A DNA stretch of 16,117 nt from JABABD01 sp965530995 (GCA_965530995.1 CBESOB010000044.1:1-16117), one strand, 5' to 3'. Numbered from the stretch's first letter, positions 8,249 to 16,028 are shown. Translations and numbers: made by a program. Notes: generated by a model not told the origin, from the sequence alone.

Positions 8249-8425
8249 TTATTTTTTTTTAAACTTTATCGTTTTTATAATTTTCTCTTTGCACATCAAG
8301 TGTAATTGATAAGCTCCAGATTTGAGGTGATCCACACTTATATAGAGCTTTGATACGCCCTCGTTAAATTTACCATCTTGTTTCTCATTGGTATTCATAT
8401 GATGTTTCGTTAACGGGTTGGACAT
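8249..8425 (-). CDS. 58-residue small ORF resembling a stand-alone T9SS type A sorting tail
   Basis: The ORF has 59 codons including stop, with an AGGAG Shine-Dalgarno at 8437-8433, seven bases before the ATG at 8425. It ends 2 bp before the ATG of the first S74 gene. The first 27 residues are polar and there is no signal peptide. The remainder, ISVDHLKSGAYQLHLMCKEK then IIKTIKFKKK, has the pattern of the type IX secretion C-terminal domain (LxxGxYxLxx...K...KxxKK). In Bacteroidota that domain normally ends a large secreted protein. The predicted P2 start site falls close to or inside the Shine-Dalgarno, so translation may begin at the internal ATG at 8398 instead. It could be a relic of a lost gene, a leader peptide, or a functional small protein. 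Confidence 0.45.
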   Translation of the reverse strand: MSNPLTKHHMNTNEKQDGKFNEGVSKLYISVDHLKSGAYQLHLMCKEKIIKTIKFKKK

Positions 8426-8438
8426 TGCATAACTCCTG

Positions 8439-8504
8439 TAAAATTATATACATGAACCAATGAAGAATATCACTATTGTAACAAAGTTTATCACTATTGT
8501 AACA
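8439..8504 (-). promoter_or_regulatory. P2: tandem 16-mer operator plus -7 element driving the S74 cluster
   Basis: On the minus strand two identical copies of TGTTACAATAGTGATA (8504-8489 and 8483-8468) are separated by 5 bp, so their period is 21 bp. Exactly 21 bp follow, then TAATTTTA (8446-8439). The -7 element lies 193 nt before the S74 start at 8246, almost the same as the 192 nt at P1. The layout matches P1 and P3 base for base in spacing. Binding by the AraC domain of the adjacent HTCS is inferred from proximity and geometry. Confidence 0.78.
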
Positions 8505-8530
8505 TACTTGCAATAAATGGGAATACGTCG

Positions 8531-8578
8531 AAATAAAAAAGAGAAACGAATGGGTGGTCCCCTAATCGATTCTCTTTT
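8531..8578 (-). terminator. Rho-independent terminator between P3 and P2
   Basis: On the minus strand the stem AAAAGAGAATCG pairs with CGTTTCTCTTTT (11 of 12 pairs). The apex contains a possible GGG/CCC pairing, and TTTTTTATTT follows. It can end read-through from the HTCS gene and any transcript started at P3. The symmetric A and T tails mean it could also work on the plus strand. Confidence 0.7.
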
Positions 8579-8639
8579 CACAAAATTGACTAATAGCGTC
8601 TTTATACCTATATAACTATAAACAGATAATTAATAATTA
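8535..8639 (-). ncRNA. Candidate small RNA between P3 and the 8531-8578 terminator
   Basis: P3 has a full -7 match (TAGATTTG, 8652-8645) that predicts a start near 8639. The strong hairpin terminator ends near 8535, giving a transcript of roughly 105 nt. The stretch before the hairpin is AT-rich and contains no ATG on this strand, so it does not encode a peptide. It may be a regulatory RNA controlled with the S74 cluster, or simply an attenuated leader. This is inference from promoter and terminator placement; no known RNA family is recognised. Confidence 0.3.
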
Positions 8640-8644
8640 TAATA

Positions 8645-8710
8645 CAAATCTAGATGAAGTTCTATTACTAGATTATCACTATTGTAACAATTAATGCAAC
8701 AGATGTAACA
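8645..8710 (-). promoter_or_regulatory. P3: tandem 16-mer operator plus consensus -7 element
   Basis: On the minus strand: distal box TGTTACATCTGTTGCA (8710-8695), 5 bp, proximal box TGTTACAATAGTGATA (8689-8674), 21 bp, then TAGATTTG (8652-8645), a full match to TAnnTTTG. The module begins 15 bp after the HTCS stop codon. An extra partial half-site (TTACATCT) overlaps 8719-8711, 10 bp further upstream. No protein gene follows before the terminator at 8531-8578. Confidence 0.75.
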
Positions 8711-8724
8711 AGATGTAAATTGCA

Positions 8725-11700
8725 TCAGGTCTTTTCGAGATACTCACTAGGCGTACAATTATAAGACGCCTTGAAGCATTTAATGAAGTAAGAAGGGGTA
8801 TTGAAGCCAACATCGTAAGCAATCTCTGAGACATTTCTATCGGATTCAACAAGCAATTTGATGGCCATTTTTAATCTCTGGGATCTCAATAACTCGCTGG
8901 TAGATAAACCTATCATGGCTTTCAATTTGCGATGTAACTGCATGCGACTAAGTAACATTTTCTTTCCGAGGGATTCTGAATTGAAACTTGGATCGATAAG
9001 GTGCTCATCCAAAAGGCCTTGAAGTCTTTCCATGAATTTTTGGTCAACAGGCGAGTTACTAAGAGACTTAGGACTCATATCCATATCATGACTATAGCGT
9101 TGTTGCAGTTGCCTTCGTAACTCAATGAGTTTCTTAACTCTTATCTGCAATTTTTGACTACTAAAGGGTTTGGTAACATAATCGTCAGCGCCCATTTTCA
9201 ATCCCTGTATCTCGAATTCCTCCCCCACTTTCGCAGTCAAGAGAATAATAGGAATATGACTCGTTCGTTCGTCCTGTTTCAAGGTGTTACAAACCTCTAT
9301 ACCATCGCTTATAGGCATCATGATATCACTAATGATCAAATCTGGAATATAATCTATGGCCTTCTCCATTCCTATCTTTCCGTTTGTTGCCTCTATTAGC
9401 TTATACTCATCGGCGAAAATGGACATTATATAGTGCCGTACATCTGCATTATCCTCTATGATGAGAAGTAAGGGTGATTCTTCCGAAGGACGCGTCTCAG
9501 AAATAATATCGGCTATATCCTTTTGCAAATTTGTATCGGCTAAATCCATATTATCCTCATAAACTATCTCCGTTTGACTATAAAAAGAGCGTTCAATGGG
9601 TAATGTCACCGTAAACTGAATGTCATCATCATTCATGGTGTGTGCCACAATATTACCATGAGACAGGATTGCCAATTCCTTTACCAAGGATAGGCCAATA
9701 CCAACTCCACCGGAGCTCTTGTCCGTCTGATAGAAACGTTGGAACAGTTTACCTAACGCATCATTGCTTATGGTATTTCCATTATTAATGACTGTGATGA
9801 CAAGTTGACCATCTTGTACTGAAGTCTCAAAGGCAACTTGTCCACCTTCTGGGGCATATTTAATGGCATTACCTAGTAAATTAGTAACTACTTTTTCAAC
9901 AATATCCCTATCGAACCATGCTGCCTTAGCATCAATTATGGAATAGGTAAAGTCAATGTCCTTTTCTTCAGCCCTGAATTCAAATACGGCGATGATCTGT
10001 CTTAAAAGTGCACTTAAATTTCCTTTGGATACACTGAGTTTCAGGCTGCCGGATTCCAGTTTTGACAAATCCAACATTTGATTGACTAAATTCAGCAATC
10101 GTTTAGCGTTGCGTTGTACTAAAGACAATTCCTTCTTGTCCTCTTCATTAAGATCGGGTTTTGAAAGCTGCTTGTCAATAGGTCCTGATATTAACGTCAA
10201 TGGTGTCCTGAACTCGTGTGAGATATTAGTATAGAGTCTACTTTTTACCTCATCGAGCTTTTTCAATCGTTCGGTTTCATCATGCTCTAATTTTAATTGC
10301 ATAGTCATTTGCCAACGCCACTTGAGGTATCTATACACCAAAAATCCACAAAATAGTATCAACAAAGCATAGATAAATTTAGCGATGGTATTTAGGTACC
10401 AAGGTTGCTGAATAGTGAATCGATATGTTGCTGGCTCTTCGTTCCACACATCATCATAATTACTCGATTTTACTTGGAACTCATATTTACCTGATGGTAA
10501 TTTTGGGTAATGAGCCGTATTTGAATTAGCAGCATCGATCCAATCCTCATCATAAGGAATCAACTTATATTTATAGTTGTTTCTTTCGGGAAGCGAAAAA
10601 TGCAATCCAGCGAATGAAAACGTCATGGTATTCTGGTTATACATGTATTCTGCTTCCTGTACAATTGCTTCCTCCTCTGAAAAAACTTCCAGTTTATTTA
10701 TAACTGTTTTCGGTGGAATAGGATTCTTGGTCAAGGCATCTGGTTTGAACCAGTTCAACCCCTCCAGGCCCCCAAAATATAGATAGCCCTTAGAATCCTT
10801 GAAGTATGCTCCCGTGTTGAATTCCAAGGCCTGTAATCCATCGTAATTATCATAGTTGATGATTATAGAAAACGATTCTTCACTAACGCTCACTTTGGTA
10901 AGACCTCGGTTCGAACTGAGCCAGAGATGCCCTTGATCATCCGGTAATATGCTATAAATGACATTGTTTGGCAAACCATCGTTCCTCTCAATTGTCATCA
11001 CAGACTTCTTTTCAGGGTCATAGGCCTTTAATCCATTGCCGTTAGTGCCAATCCATAATATTTCATTTTTATCGTAATGCAATGACTTTATATTGTCGCC
11101 AACCTCGGAGATACCAGAGACACTTGAATCACTTGGATCACTTGGATTGATACTCCAAAGACCATTAGAATCAGTTCCTACCCATAACGTTCCATCTTTC
11201 CCTTCTTCCATCGTCCTGATATTATTGGATGGCATCGCACTATTATCTGTGTTATATGATGTTACGACCCCTTTTGATCTATCGAATTGCAAAAGGCCAT
11301 TTTCTCTAGTACAAAGCCATATCCTGTTGCCCGAGTCCTTGTATATTTTCCAAATGGTATATCCGTTGAGATCAACTATGGATTTAAAACTTCCGTTTTC
11401 AAGGATATCCAATCCACTCCCCTGAAATCCGATATAGAGCTTGTTACCATCATTCATTAAGCTCATGACTCTGTTAGAGTTTATTTGGGAATTAGAGGTA
11501 GTAAACGTCTTGTAAGTGTCCTGGACTCTATTATAACTGGTAAGCCCCTTACCTGAAGTGCCCATCCAAATGGTGTTTTGGGCATCTACAGTGATTGCCC
11601 GTATTACATCGACATTAACATCTTGAGGTGTTTGATTGTTGGTCAACACATTGAATTTGGAAAGGTTTTCATCATAATAACTCAAACCAGCACCATCAGT

Positions 11701-12666
11701 TCCAAGCCAAATGGTACCTGTGAAATCCTCAAAGAGACAAAGCACATCATTGTAATGAATAGCGTAAGGATTGGTCTTTTTTGCCATGAATTGCTTTATG
11801 GTCTTCTGGGAGAAATCTACTAGATATGCTCCATTGCCGTAGGTGGCAACCCACAGTCGATCATGGCTATCAAACAGCAACGATTGAATATTCAAATCTA
11901 TAGGTAGTTGCTTGCGCTCATCAAATCCGCTGAAGTTTTTAATTTCATTTTCTATGCGATCCATAAAAAAAAGACCTTTGCCAAAACTACCCAACCAGAA
12001 CTCATTGTCTTCAGCAATTGCAACACTACCAAAAGGAATATCTTCACGATGTATGGAAATGCTATCGGCATCCATTTCTAAAAGGCCTTTCGAGGTTAAT
12101 GCATAGGTTTTATTTGCAGATTCGTAGATATTGAAAATCTTCCGATTACCTATGCGACTCTTAAAAAGTCGGAGTGTATCTTTCTTGTTTTTGATCTCAT
12201 ACAGCCCTTCACCAAAGGTGCCAATATAAAGATCACCATTGCTATTTTGAAATATGCTGCTTGTATTCTTGAATTGGGATTGTGCTATGAACGTATCCGA
12301 AGCACTATCGAATTTTTCCAATGTCCCTGAAGCAGATATGATCCAAAGATTACCTTGTGGGTCAACATATACCTTTCCTAATCTACTATAGTTAGGTCGC
12401 GTAACATCATCAAATTGTTTGTTGTAATATTTAAAGGTCTTACCATCGTATCGATTCAGTCCATCTTGAGTGGCAAACCAGAGATAGCCTATACTGTCTT
12501 GGGCAATACTTACGACGCTGTTTTGGGAGAGCCCATCCTCGACATTGACAGACCTGAAAGAAATCTGCTTTTGGGGCATAATCGCTGTTATGCCTTTATC
12601 TTCTGTTTCTTGTGAGAAGAGTAAGTTAAAAGAAAGCCCAAGAATAATTATACAAATACGCGTCAC
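8725..12666 (-). CDS. Hybrid two-component system sensor/AraC-type regulator (HTCS)
   Basis: This is a 1313-residue one-protein signalling system. The GTG start at 12666 gives a signal peptide (TRICIIILGLSFNLLFSQ); an in-frame TGA lies just upstream. Fourteen Reg_prop repeats at about 62 to 640 (LWFATQDGLNRYDG, IWLGTDGAGLSYY, LWIGTNGNGLKAYD) predict two seven-bladed periplasmic propellers. A Y_Y_Y domain (about 680-755) and a membrane span (about 760-780) follow. The kinase has H817 in NISHEFRTPLTLI, the N box at GNAIKYAPEGG (932-942) and GVGIGLSLVKE. The first G box reads NNGNTIS instead of DxGxGI, a variant seen in other kinases. The receiver has E1071-D1072, phospho-acceptor D1114, T1144 and K1166. 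Two helix-turn-helix segments (about 1227-1253 and 1279-1310) form the AraC-type output. Known HTCSs sense carbohydrate fragments; here the likely targets are P1-P3. It may share a transcript with the aminotransferase gene 49 bp upstream. Confidence 0.95.
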   Translation of the reverse strand: MTRICIIILGLSFNLLFSQETEDKGITAIMPQKQISFRSVNVEDGLSQNSVVSIAQDSIGYLWFATQDGLNRYDGKTFKYYNKQFDDVTRPNYSRLGKVYVDPQGNLWIISASGTLEKFDSASDTFIAQSQFKNTSSIFQNSNGDLYIGTFGEGLYEIKNKKDTLRLFKSRIGNRKIFNIYESANKTYALTSKGLLEMDADSISIHREDIPFGSVAIAEDNEFWLGSFGKGLFFMDRIENEIKNFSGFDERKQLPIDLNIQSLLFDSHDRLWVATYGNGAYLVDFSQKTIKQFMAKKTNPYAIHYNDVLCLFEDFTGTIWLGTDGAGLSYYDENLSKFNVLTNNQTPQDVNVDVIRAITVDAQNTIWMGTSGKGLTSYNRVQDTYKTFTTSNSQINSNRVMSLMNDGNKLYIGFQGSGLDILENGSFKSIVDLNGYTIWKIYKDSGNRIWLCTRENGLLQFDRSKGVVTSYNTDNSAMPSNNIRTMEEGKDGTLWVGTDSNGLWSINPSDPSDSSVSGISEVGDNIKSLHYDKNEILWIGTNGNGLKAYDPEKKSVMTIERNDGLPNNVIYSILPDDQGHLWLSSNRGLTKVSVSEESFSIIINYDNYDGLQALEFNTGAYFKDSKGYLYFGGLEGLNWFKPDALTKNPIPPKTVINKLEVFSEEEAIVQEAEYMYNQNTMTFSFAGLHFSLPERNNYKYKLIPYDEDWIDAANSNTAHYPKLPSGKYEFQVKSSNYDDVWNEEPATYRFTIQQPWYLNTIAKFIYALLILFCGFLVYRYLKWRWQMTMQLKLEHDETERLKKLDEVKSRLYTNISHEFRTPLTLISGPIDKQLSKPDLNEEDKKELSLVQRNAKRLLNLVNQMLDLSKLESGSLKLSVSKGNLSALLRQIIAVFEFRAEEKDIDFTYSIIDAKAAWFDRDIVEKVVTNLLGNAIKYAPEGGQVAFETSVQDGQLVITVINNGNTISNDALGKLFQRFYQTDKSSGGVGIGLSLVKELAILSHGNIVAHTMNDDDIQFTVTLPIERSFYSQTEIVYEDNMDLADTNLQKDIADIISETRPSEESPLLLIIEDNADVRHYIMSIFADEYKLIEATNGKIGMEKAIDYIPDLIISDIMMPISDGIEVCNTLKQDERTSHIPIILLTAKVGEEFEIQGLKMGADDYVTKPFSSQKLQIRVKKLIELRRQLQQRYSHDMDMSPKSLSNSPVDQKFMERLQGLLDEHLIDPSFNSESLGKKMLLSRMQLHRKLKAMIGLSTSELLRSQRLKMAIKLLVESDRNVSEIAYDVGFNTPSYFIKCFKASYNCTPSEYLEKT

Positions 12667-12715
12667 TCTACAAATAATGAATCAACTGTTCTCTGTAAAG
12701 TTAGTAAAGAAAAGA

Positions 12716-13909
12716 TTACAAAATAGATTTTATCGCTTCCACCATCTTAGTGGCACGATTGTGCACCTCATCCTCGGTCCAACTCAGCTTAATGAGGCAT
12801 GAAATATTGCGACCGATGTAATGATCGGATTGCAAAAAATATTTGGTTTTAAGTTGCGATAATACTTCTTTAATTTCTGAGGTTAATGGGTATAAAGATT
12901 TAGCGTCTTTTAAATGCTGCCATTTACGCACATAATGCCAATTGTTATTGTAGTAATTCCAGCAAGCATCAACACCGTTTTCTTTAAATGCAAACGAAAC
13001 CTTGCTAGCGGATTTAAGATCAGGTAAGAAGAAATTCAAGAAGGCATAACTTTCTTCACCGCCTTCTGGAACGGTCCTGAATGTCACTTCAGGAATGGTC
13101 GCTAATGCTTCCCTTAAGATCGTAAAATGTTTTTTCTGAATGTCCAGAAATTCGGGCAAGCGTTTGATCTGTGCCAAGCCAACTGCCGCATGCAATTCTG
13201 ATATCCTGAAATTATAACCCAAGAATGGATGGGTTTCGGCACCTCGATCGTTACCTACATGATCATGGCCATGATCGCTATAATGATCCGCGTTCGAGTA
13301 ATAGGATTCGTTATTGGTAATGACTGCACCGCCCTCGCCACAGGTCACTGTTTTTACAAAATCGAAAGAGAAACAACCTAGATCACCAATGCTCCCTAAA
13401 GGATTGCCTTTATAGCTACCTCCTATGGCCTGACAGGCATCTTCTATCAACAGCAGGCCATGCGTGTCACAAAGTCTCTTCAAGGCATCCATATCACCCA
13501 TACTACCACACATTTGTACGACCATGACTGCCTTTGTTTTTGGTGTGATGGCTTTTGCAACCGCTTTAGGGTCCAAAGTCAAGGTATCGTCTATATCCAC
13601 CAAAATAGGAATAGCCCCAAGCATCATAATAGCCTCAAAGCTTGCGACAAATGTAAAGGTAGGCATGATCACTTCGTCTCCTGCTCCTACTCCTGCCGAT
13701 GCCAAAGCCACCGAAACTGCTGCGGTGCCACTAGAGACCAATTGGGCATGATTGGTCTTAAAAGTATTCTTTAATTCGGCCTCTAGCTCTTTGGCCTTCC
13801 AGTGTCCTTTTCGTATGCCATCGAAACCATAACGCATAAGAACACCATTGTCTAATACATCATTGACTTCCTTACGTTCTTGATCTCCAAATAGTTCGAA
13901 TCCAGGCAT
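12716..13909 (-). CDS. DegT/DnrJ/EryC1/StrS family aminotransferase, KdnA-like
   Basis: This 397-residue PLP enzyme is of normal family length. The fold-I features are SSGTAAVSVALA (phosphate binding), D157 in IEDACQA (pyridine nitrogen) and the Schiff-base lysine K186 in SFDFVKTVTCGEGGAV. The opening MPGFELFG, the stretch SDHGHDHVGNDRGAETHP and NFRISELHAAVGLAQ resemble what I recall of Shewanella KdnA. That enzyme aminates C8 of a 3,8-dideoxy-octulosonate (Kdo-type) sugar for the outer-membrane polysaccharide. Members of this family generally use glutamate to make amino sugars for surface glycans, in the cytoplasm. The usual KdnA partner, the alcohol dehydrogenase KdnB, is not in the window, so the exact substrate is uncertain. 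The family call is firm; the KdnA assignment is moderate. A -7 element lies 22 bp upstream. Confidence 0.9.
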   Translation of the reverse strand: MPGFELFGDQERKEVNDVLDNGVLMRYGFDGIRKGHWKAKELEAELKNTFKTNHAQLVSSGTAAVSVALASAGVGAGDEVIMPTFTFVASFEAIMMLGAIPILVDIDDTLTLDPKAVAKAITPKTKAVMVVQMCGSMGDMDALKRLCDTHGLLLIEDACQAIGGSYKGNPLGSIGDLGCFSFDFVKTVTCGEGGAVITNNESYYSNADHYSDHGHDHVGNDRGAETHPFLGYNFRISELHAAVGLAQIKRLPEFLDIQKKHFTILREALATIPEVTFRTVPEGGEESYAFLNFFLPDLKSASKVSFAFKENGVDACWNYYNNNWHYVRKWQHLKDAKSLYPLTSEIKEVLSQLKTKYFLQSDHYIGRNISCLIKLSWTEDEVHNRATKMVEAIKSIL

Positions 13910-13931
13910 GTGGTTTACTTTAAATATGGGC

Positions 13932-13939
13932 CAAAATTA
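13932..13939 (-). promoter_or_regulatory. -7 element for the aminotransferase gene
   Basis: TAATTTTG on the minus strand fits the Bacteroidota TAnnTTTG consensus, 22 bp before the ATG at 13909. No TTG is seen at the expected -33 distance; that position falls in the T tract of the preceding terminator. Confidence 0.45.
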
Positions 13940-13954
13940 CAATTATATACCCCA

Positions 13955-13988
13955 TAAAAAAAGCGCCGAGGCATAATCTCAACGCTTT
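13955..13988 (-). terminator. Rho-independent terminator after the thioredoxin-like gene
   Basis: On the minus strand AAAGCGTTGAG pairs with CTCGGCGCTTT across an ATTATGC loop. The stem is 11 bp with two G-U wobbles in RNA and is followed by more Ts. It lies 23 bp after the stop codon at 14011 and separates that gene from the aminotransferase. Confidence 0.75.
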
Positions 13989-14010
13989 GAATTATTTTTT
14001 ATTTATCTAT

Positions 14011-14460
14011 TCAAAAATAGTTTTCAATTACAGAATCTACAAACTTATAATGCCTATTCGTATCCCTTAAATAATTGTAACCACTAAGCTCACCGAGTAT
14101 ATCTCCCACTCCATTGAGAGCCACCAATGTTGGGTAACTTCCGTCTGTATTATAGGTTCTTACCATTTCAAGGTTTTTCTTTTTTTGTTCTGGCGTAATG
14201 ATATCGATACGTCTCGGAATATCAACCATGAGCAGTACCATGTTCTTGGATCGTTCCTTGAATTTAGGGGTTTCAAAAAAGTCTTTCTTTAACAGCTTAC
14301 AAGGTGGACACCAATCGCTTCCTGTAAAATAGACTAAAATGGGTTTGTTTTGTTTTGTGGAGATTTCCTTTGCTTGTTCAAAATCGGTTTCCCATTTCAA
14401 GTCTTGAGCAATTGATTGAAAACCAATACATAGCACGACTATTAGAATCAATTTTTTCAT
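14011..14460 (-). CDS. Secreted thioredoxin-fold protein
   Basis: This 149-residue protein has a signal peptide (MKKLILIVVLCIGFQSIAQ). The thioredoxin fold is marked by the redox motif W-C51-P-P-C54-K in VYFTGSDWCPPCKLL and a cis-proline at P110 (GSYPTL). The domain begins with the FEQAKEISTKQNKPILVYF pattern seen in thioredoxin_7/DsbD-gamma-like proteins. It probably acts in the periplasm as a disulfide reductase or isomerase; the partner is unknown. The WCPPC variant differs from thioredoxin's WCGPC. It stands alone between its own -7 element at 14484-14491 and a terminator at 13955-13988, so it is likely monocistronic. High confidence in the family, none in the specific substrate. Confidence 0.9.
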   Translation of the reverse strand: MKKLILIVVLCIGFQSIAQDLKWETDFEQAKEISTKQNKPILVYFTGSDWCPPCKLLKKDFFETPKFKERSKNMVLLMVDIPRRIDIITPEQKKKNLEMVRTYNTDGSYPTLVALNGVGDILGELSGYNYLRDTNRHYKFVDSVIENYF

Positions 14461-14483
14461 TTGGATTTGCGTTATCGCTATTA

Positions 14484-14491
14484 CAAATTTA
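14484..14491 (-). promoter_or_regulatory. -7 element for the thioredoxin-like gene
   Basis: TAAATTTG on the minus strand is a full TAnnTTTG match 23 bp before the ATG at 14460. A TTT triplet sits 19 bp further upstream in place of the consensus TTG. Confidence 0.5.
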
Positions 14492-14533
14492 ATATATCAA
14501 CTAATATAATAAATTGTTTACCAAAATATTGTT

Positions 14534-15163
14534 TTACAGCACAATAACAGTATCGTCTAGAGTTTTCCTTACCTTCTTGAATCCAGCGAAAGCATCGTCC
14601 TTTGACCTATAGCCAATAGGCAATACCAAAACAGATTTAAGGTTTTTATTATAAAGGTCAAGCACTTCGTCGTATGCTTTCGGGACAAACCCTTCCATAG
14701 GACAAGCATCGATGCCCTCGATGGCACAAATCGTCAACAGGTTCCCCAATGCCAAATAGGCTTGCTTGGTAGCCCATTCTTCTAGATTTTTTCTATCCTT
14801 TTTACCGAAGCTCTTGATCAGGTCGTCTTCAAAAGGCTTTAGGACGGAAGATGGTGTGTTTCTCGTTTGCTTCACTAGTTTAAAATAGTCCTTAATATAT
14901 TCTGAATCAATTACCGTATCTATACAAAGTACCAATACATGTGATGCCTGGGCGACTTGCTTCTGTCCGTAGGAATGCGCTACTAACTCCTGTTGAAGGT
15001 CCTTATTACTAATAACAACCATTTTTAAGGGTTGTAACCCATACGACGTAGCTGTAAGAATAAAGGCATTCTTTACAATATCGATCTTGCGTTCTTCTAG
15101 AATCCTTGAGGTATCAAATTTTTTAGTCGCGTATCGCCAATTAAGGCATTCAATAATATCCAT
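14534..15163 (-). CDS. NfsB-like FMN nitroreductase / NAD(P)H-dependent oxidoreductase
   Basis: This is about 209 residues, the usual length for the NfsB group. I chose the ATG at 15163 because the protein then opens MDIIECLNWRYATKKFD, aligning with the MDII...RHSTKAFD start of E. coli NfsB; an ATG two codons upstream (15169) is also possible. The FMN-binding N-terminal R-Y-A-T-K-K-F segment is present. Central and C-terminal blocks match the family: ATSYGLQPLKMVVIS, EEWATKQAYLALGNLL, DACPMEGF and SVLVLPIGYRSKDD. The family reduces nitroaromatics, quinones or pteridines with NAD(P)H in the cytoplasm as an FMN-containing dimer. The physiological substrate cannot be told from sequence. No operon partner: gaps of 73 and about 78 bp separate it from its neighbours. 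Confidence 0.9.
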   Translation of the reverse strand: MDIIECLNWRYATKKFDTSRILEERKIDIVKNAFILTATSYGLQPLKMVVISNKDLQQELVAHSYGQKQVAQASHVLVLCIDTVIDSEYIKDYFKLVKQTRNTPSSVLKPFEDDLIKSFGKKDRKNLEEWATKQAYLALGNLLTICAIEGIDACPMEGFVPKAYDEVLDLYNKNLKSVLVLPIGYRSKDDAFAGFKKVRKTLDDTVIVL

Positions 15164-15179
15164 GTGCATGTGTTTATGA

Positions 15180-15187
15180 CAAAATTA
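15180..15187 (-). promoter_or_regulatory. Possible -7 element for the nitroreductase gene
   Basis: TAATTTTG on the minus strand matches TAnnTTTG, 16 bp before the ATG at 15163 and 10 bp before the ATG at 15169. The short distance favours the downstream start codon. No TTG is visible at -33. Confidence 0.35.
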
Positions 15188-15241
15188 CTAATTGAAAGAT
15201 AAAGATATCTAGTTTGATAATAAATTTACTCAATAATTGCA

Positions 15242-15994
15242 TTAGAAGAACCAGAGTTTAATGGCCATGACGATAATGGCTATAATAAGGAATTTCTTTA
15301 CGAAACCATCTCCTTTTTTTACCGCATATCTACTCGCAAACCATGCACCCGTCATACTACCCAAAGAAAGTATCAATCCATATTGCCAATCGACCATATC
15401 ATTGATGGCAAACATAAAAAGAGCACCGAGCATATAAATAATCACTACGGCAACTTTGGTAGCATTGGCCTTAACCAGTCTGATTCGGTTCACATAATTA
15501 AAAAACATGATCATTATAAAGCCAACGCCTGCATTTAGAAAACCACCATAAATACCAATGAAAAAGAATGCAATACAGCTGATCCATAGATACTTCCCTG
15601 TTGTCCTTTCTGCCAATTCATCCATTTTCAGTTTTGGCTTTAAGATGATAAGCAATACAATGGCAAACATGGTGATGGCGAGTATGCGTTTAAAAATGGT
15701 ATCATCGATATCCACTGCAATCTGCGCCCCTATTAAGGCTCCAAAAAATGCTGAAACCCCCAAATAATTACTAAACGGAAACGTCTTGACACCTTTGCTC
15801 CTAAAGCCAGCGGTACCCATAACATTCTGCAAGATGATTGCAATTCTATTCGTGCCATTGGCAACCCCTGGCGGCAACCCAAGAAAAATAAGCATTGGGA
15901 GCGTTAGCAAAGAACCTCCTCCTGCTATGGTATTGATAATACCAGCAAAGAAACCAACAAGTATGAGGTACAAGAGATCCACAGAAAATTCCAT
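15242..15994 (-). CDS. TSUP (TauE/SafE) family inner-membrane permease
   Basis: This 250-residue, strongly hydrophobic protein has about eight predicted membrane spans, typical of the sulfite exporter TauE/SafE family. The internal two-fold repeat is clear: GFFAGIINTIAGGGSLLTLP with VANGTNRIAI in the first half, and GIYGGFLNAGVGFIMIM with VKANATKVAV in the second. The glycine-rich loops and the AN.T motif are the family signature. Members move small sulfur-containing or organic anions such as sulfite, sulfoacetate or taurine breakdown products across the inner membrane. The substrate cannot be predicted here, since no sulfur-metabolism gene is adjacent. It is transcribed divergently from the tRNA-Ser gene at the window edge. 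The start at 15994 (MEFSVDLLYLILVGFFAG) puts the first span at the N-terminus as expected. Confidence 0.9.
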   Translation of the reverse strand: MEFSVDLLYLILVGFFAGIINTIAGGGSLLTLPMLIFLGLPPGVANGTNRIAIILQNVMGTAGFRSKGVKTFPFSNYLGVSAFFGALIGAQIAVDIDDTIFKRILAITMFAIVLLIILKPKLKMDELAERTTGKYLWISCIAFFFIGIYGGFLNAGVGFIMIMFFNYVNRIRLVKANATKVAVVIIYMLGALFMFAINDMVDWQYGLILSLGSMTGAWFASRYAVKKGDGFVKKFLIIAIIVMAIKLWFF

Positions 15995-16028
15995 GCCGCA
16001 AATTAGCCAAATATTCTGTTTGTTTTTC

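Noticed and set aside
8468..8710. Short direct repeats that could suggest a CRISPR array
   Set aside because: The units are 16 bp, the copies are unevenly spaced (5 and about 190 bp), and each is tied to a -7 element. There are no spacers of uniform size and no cas genes.
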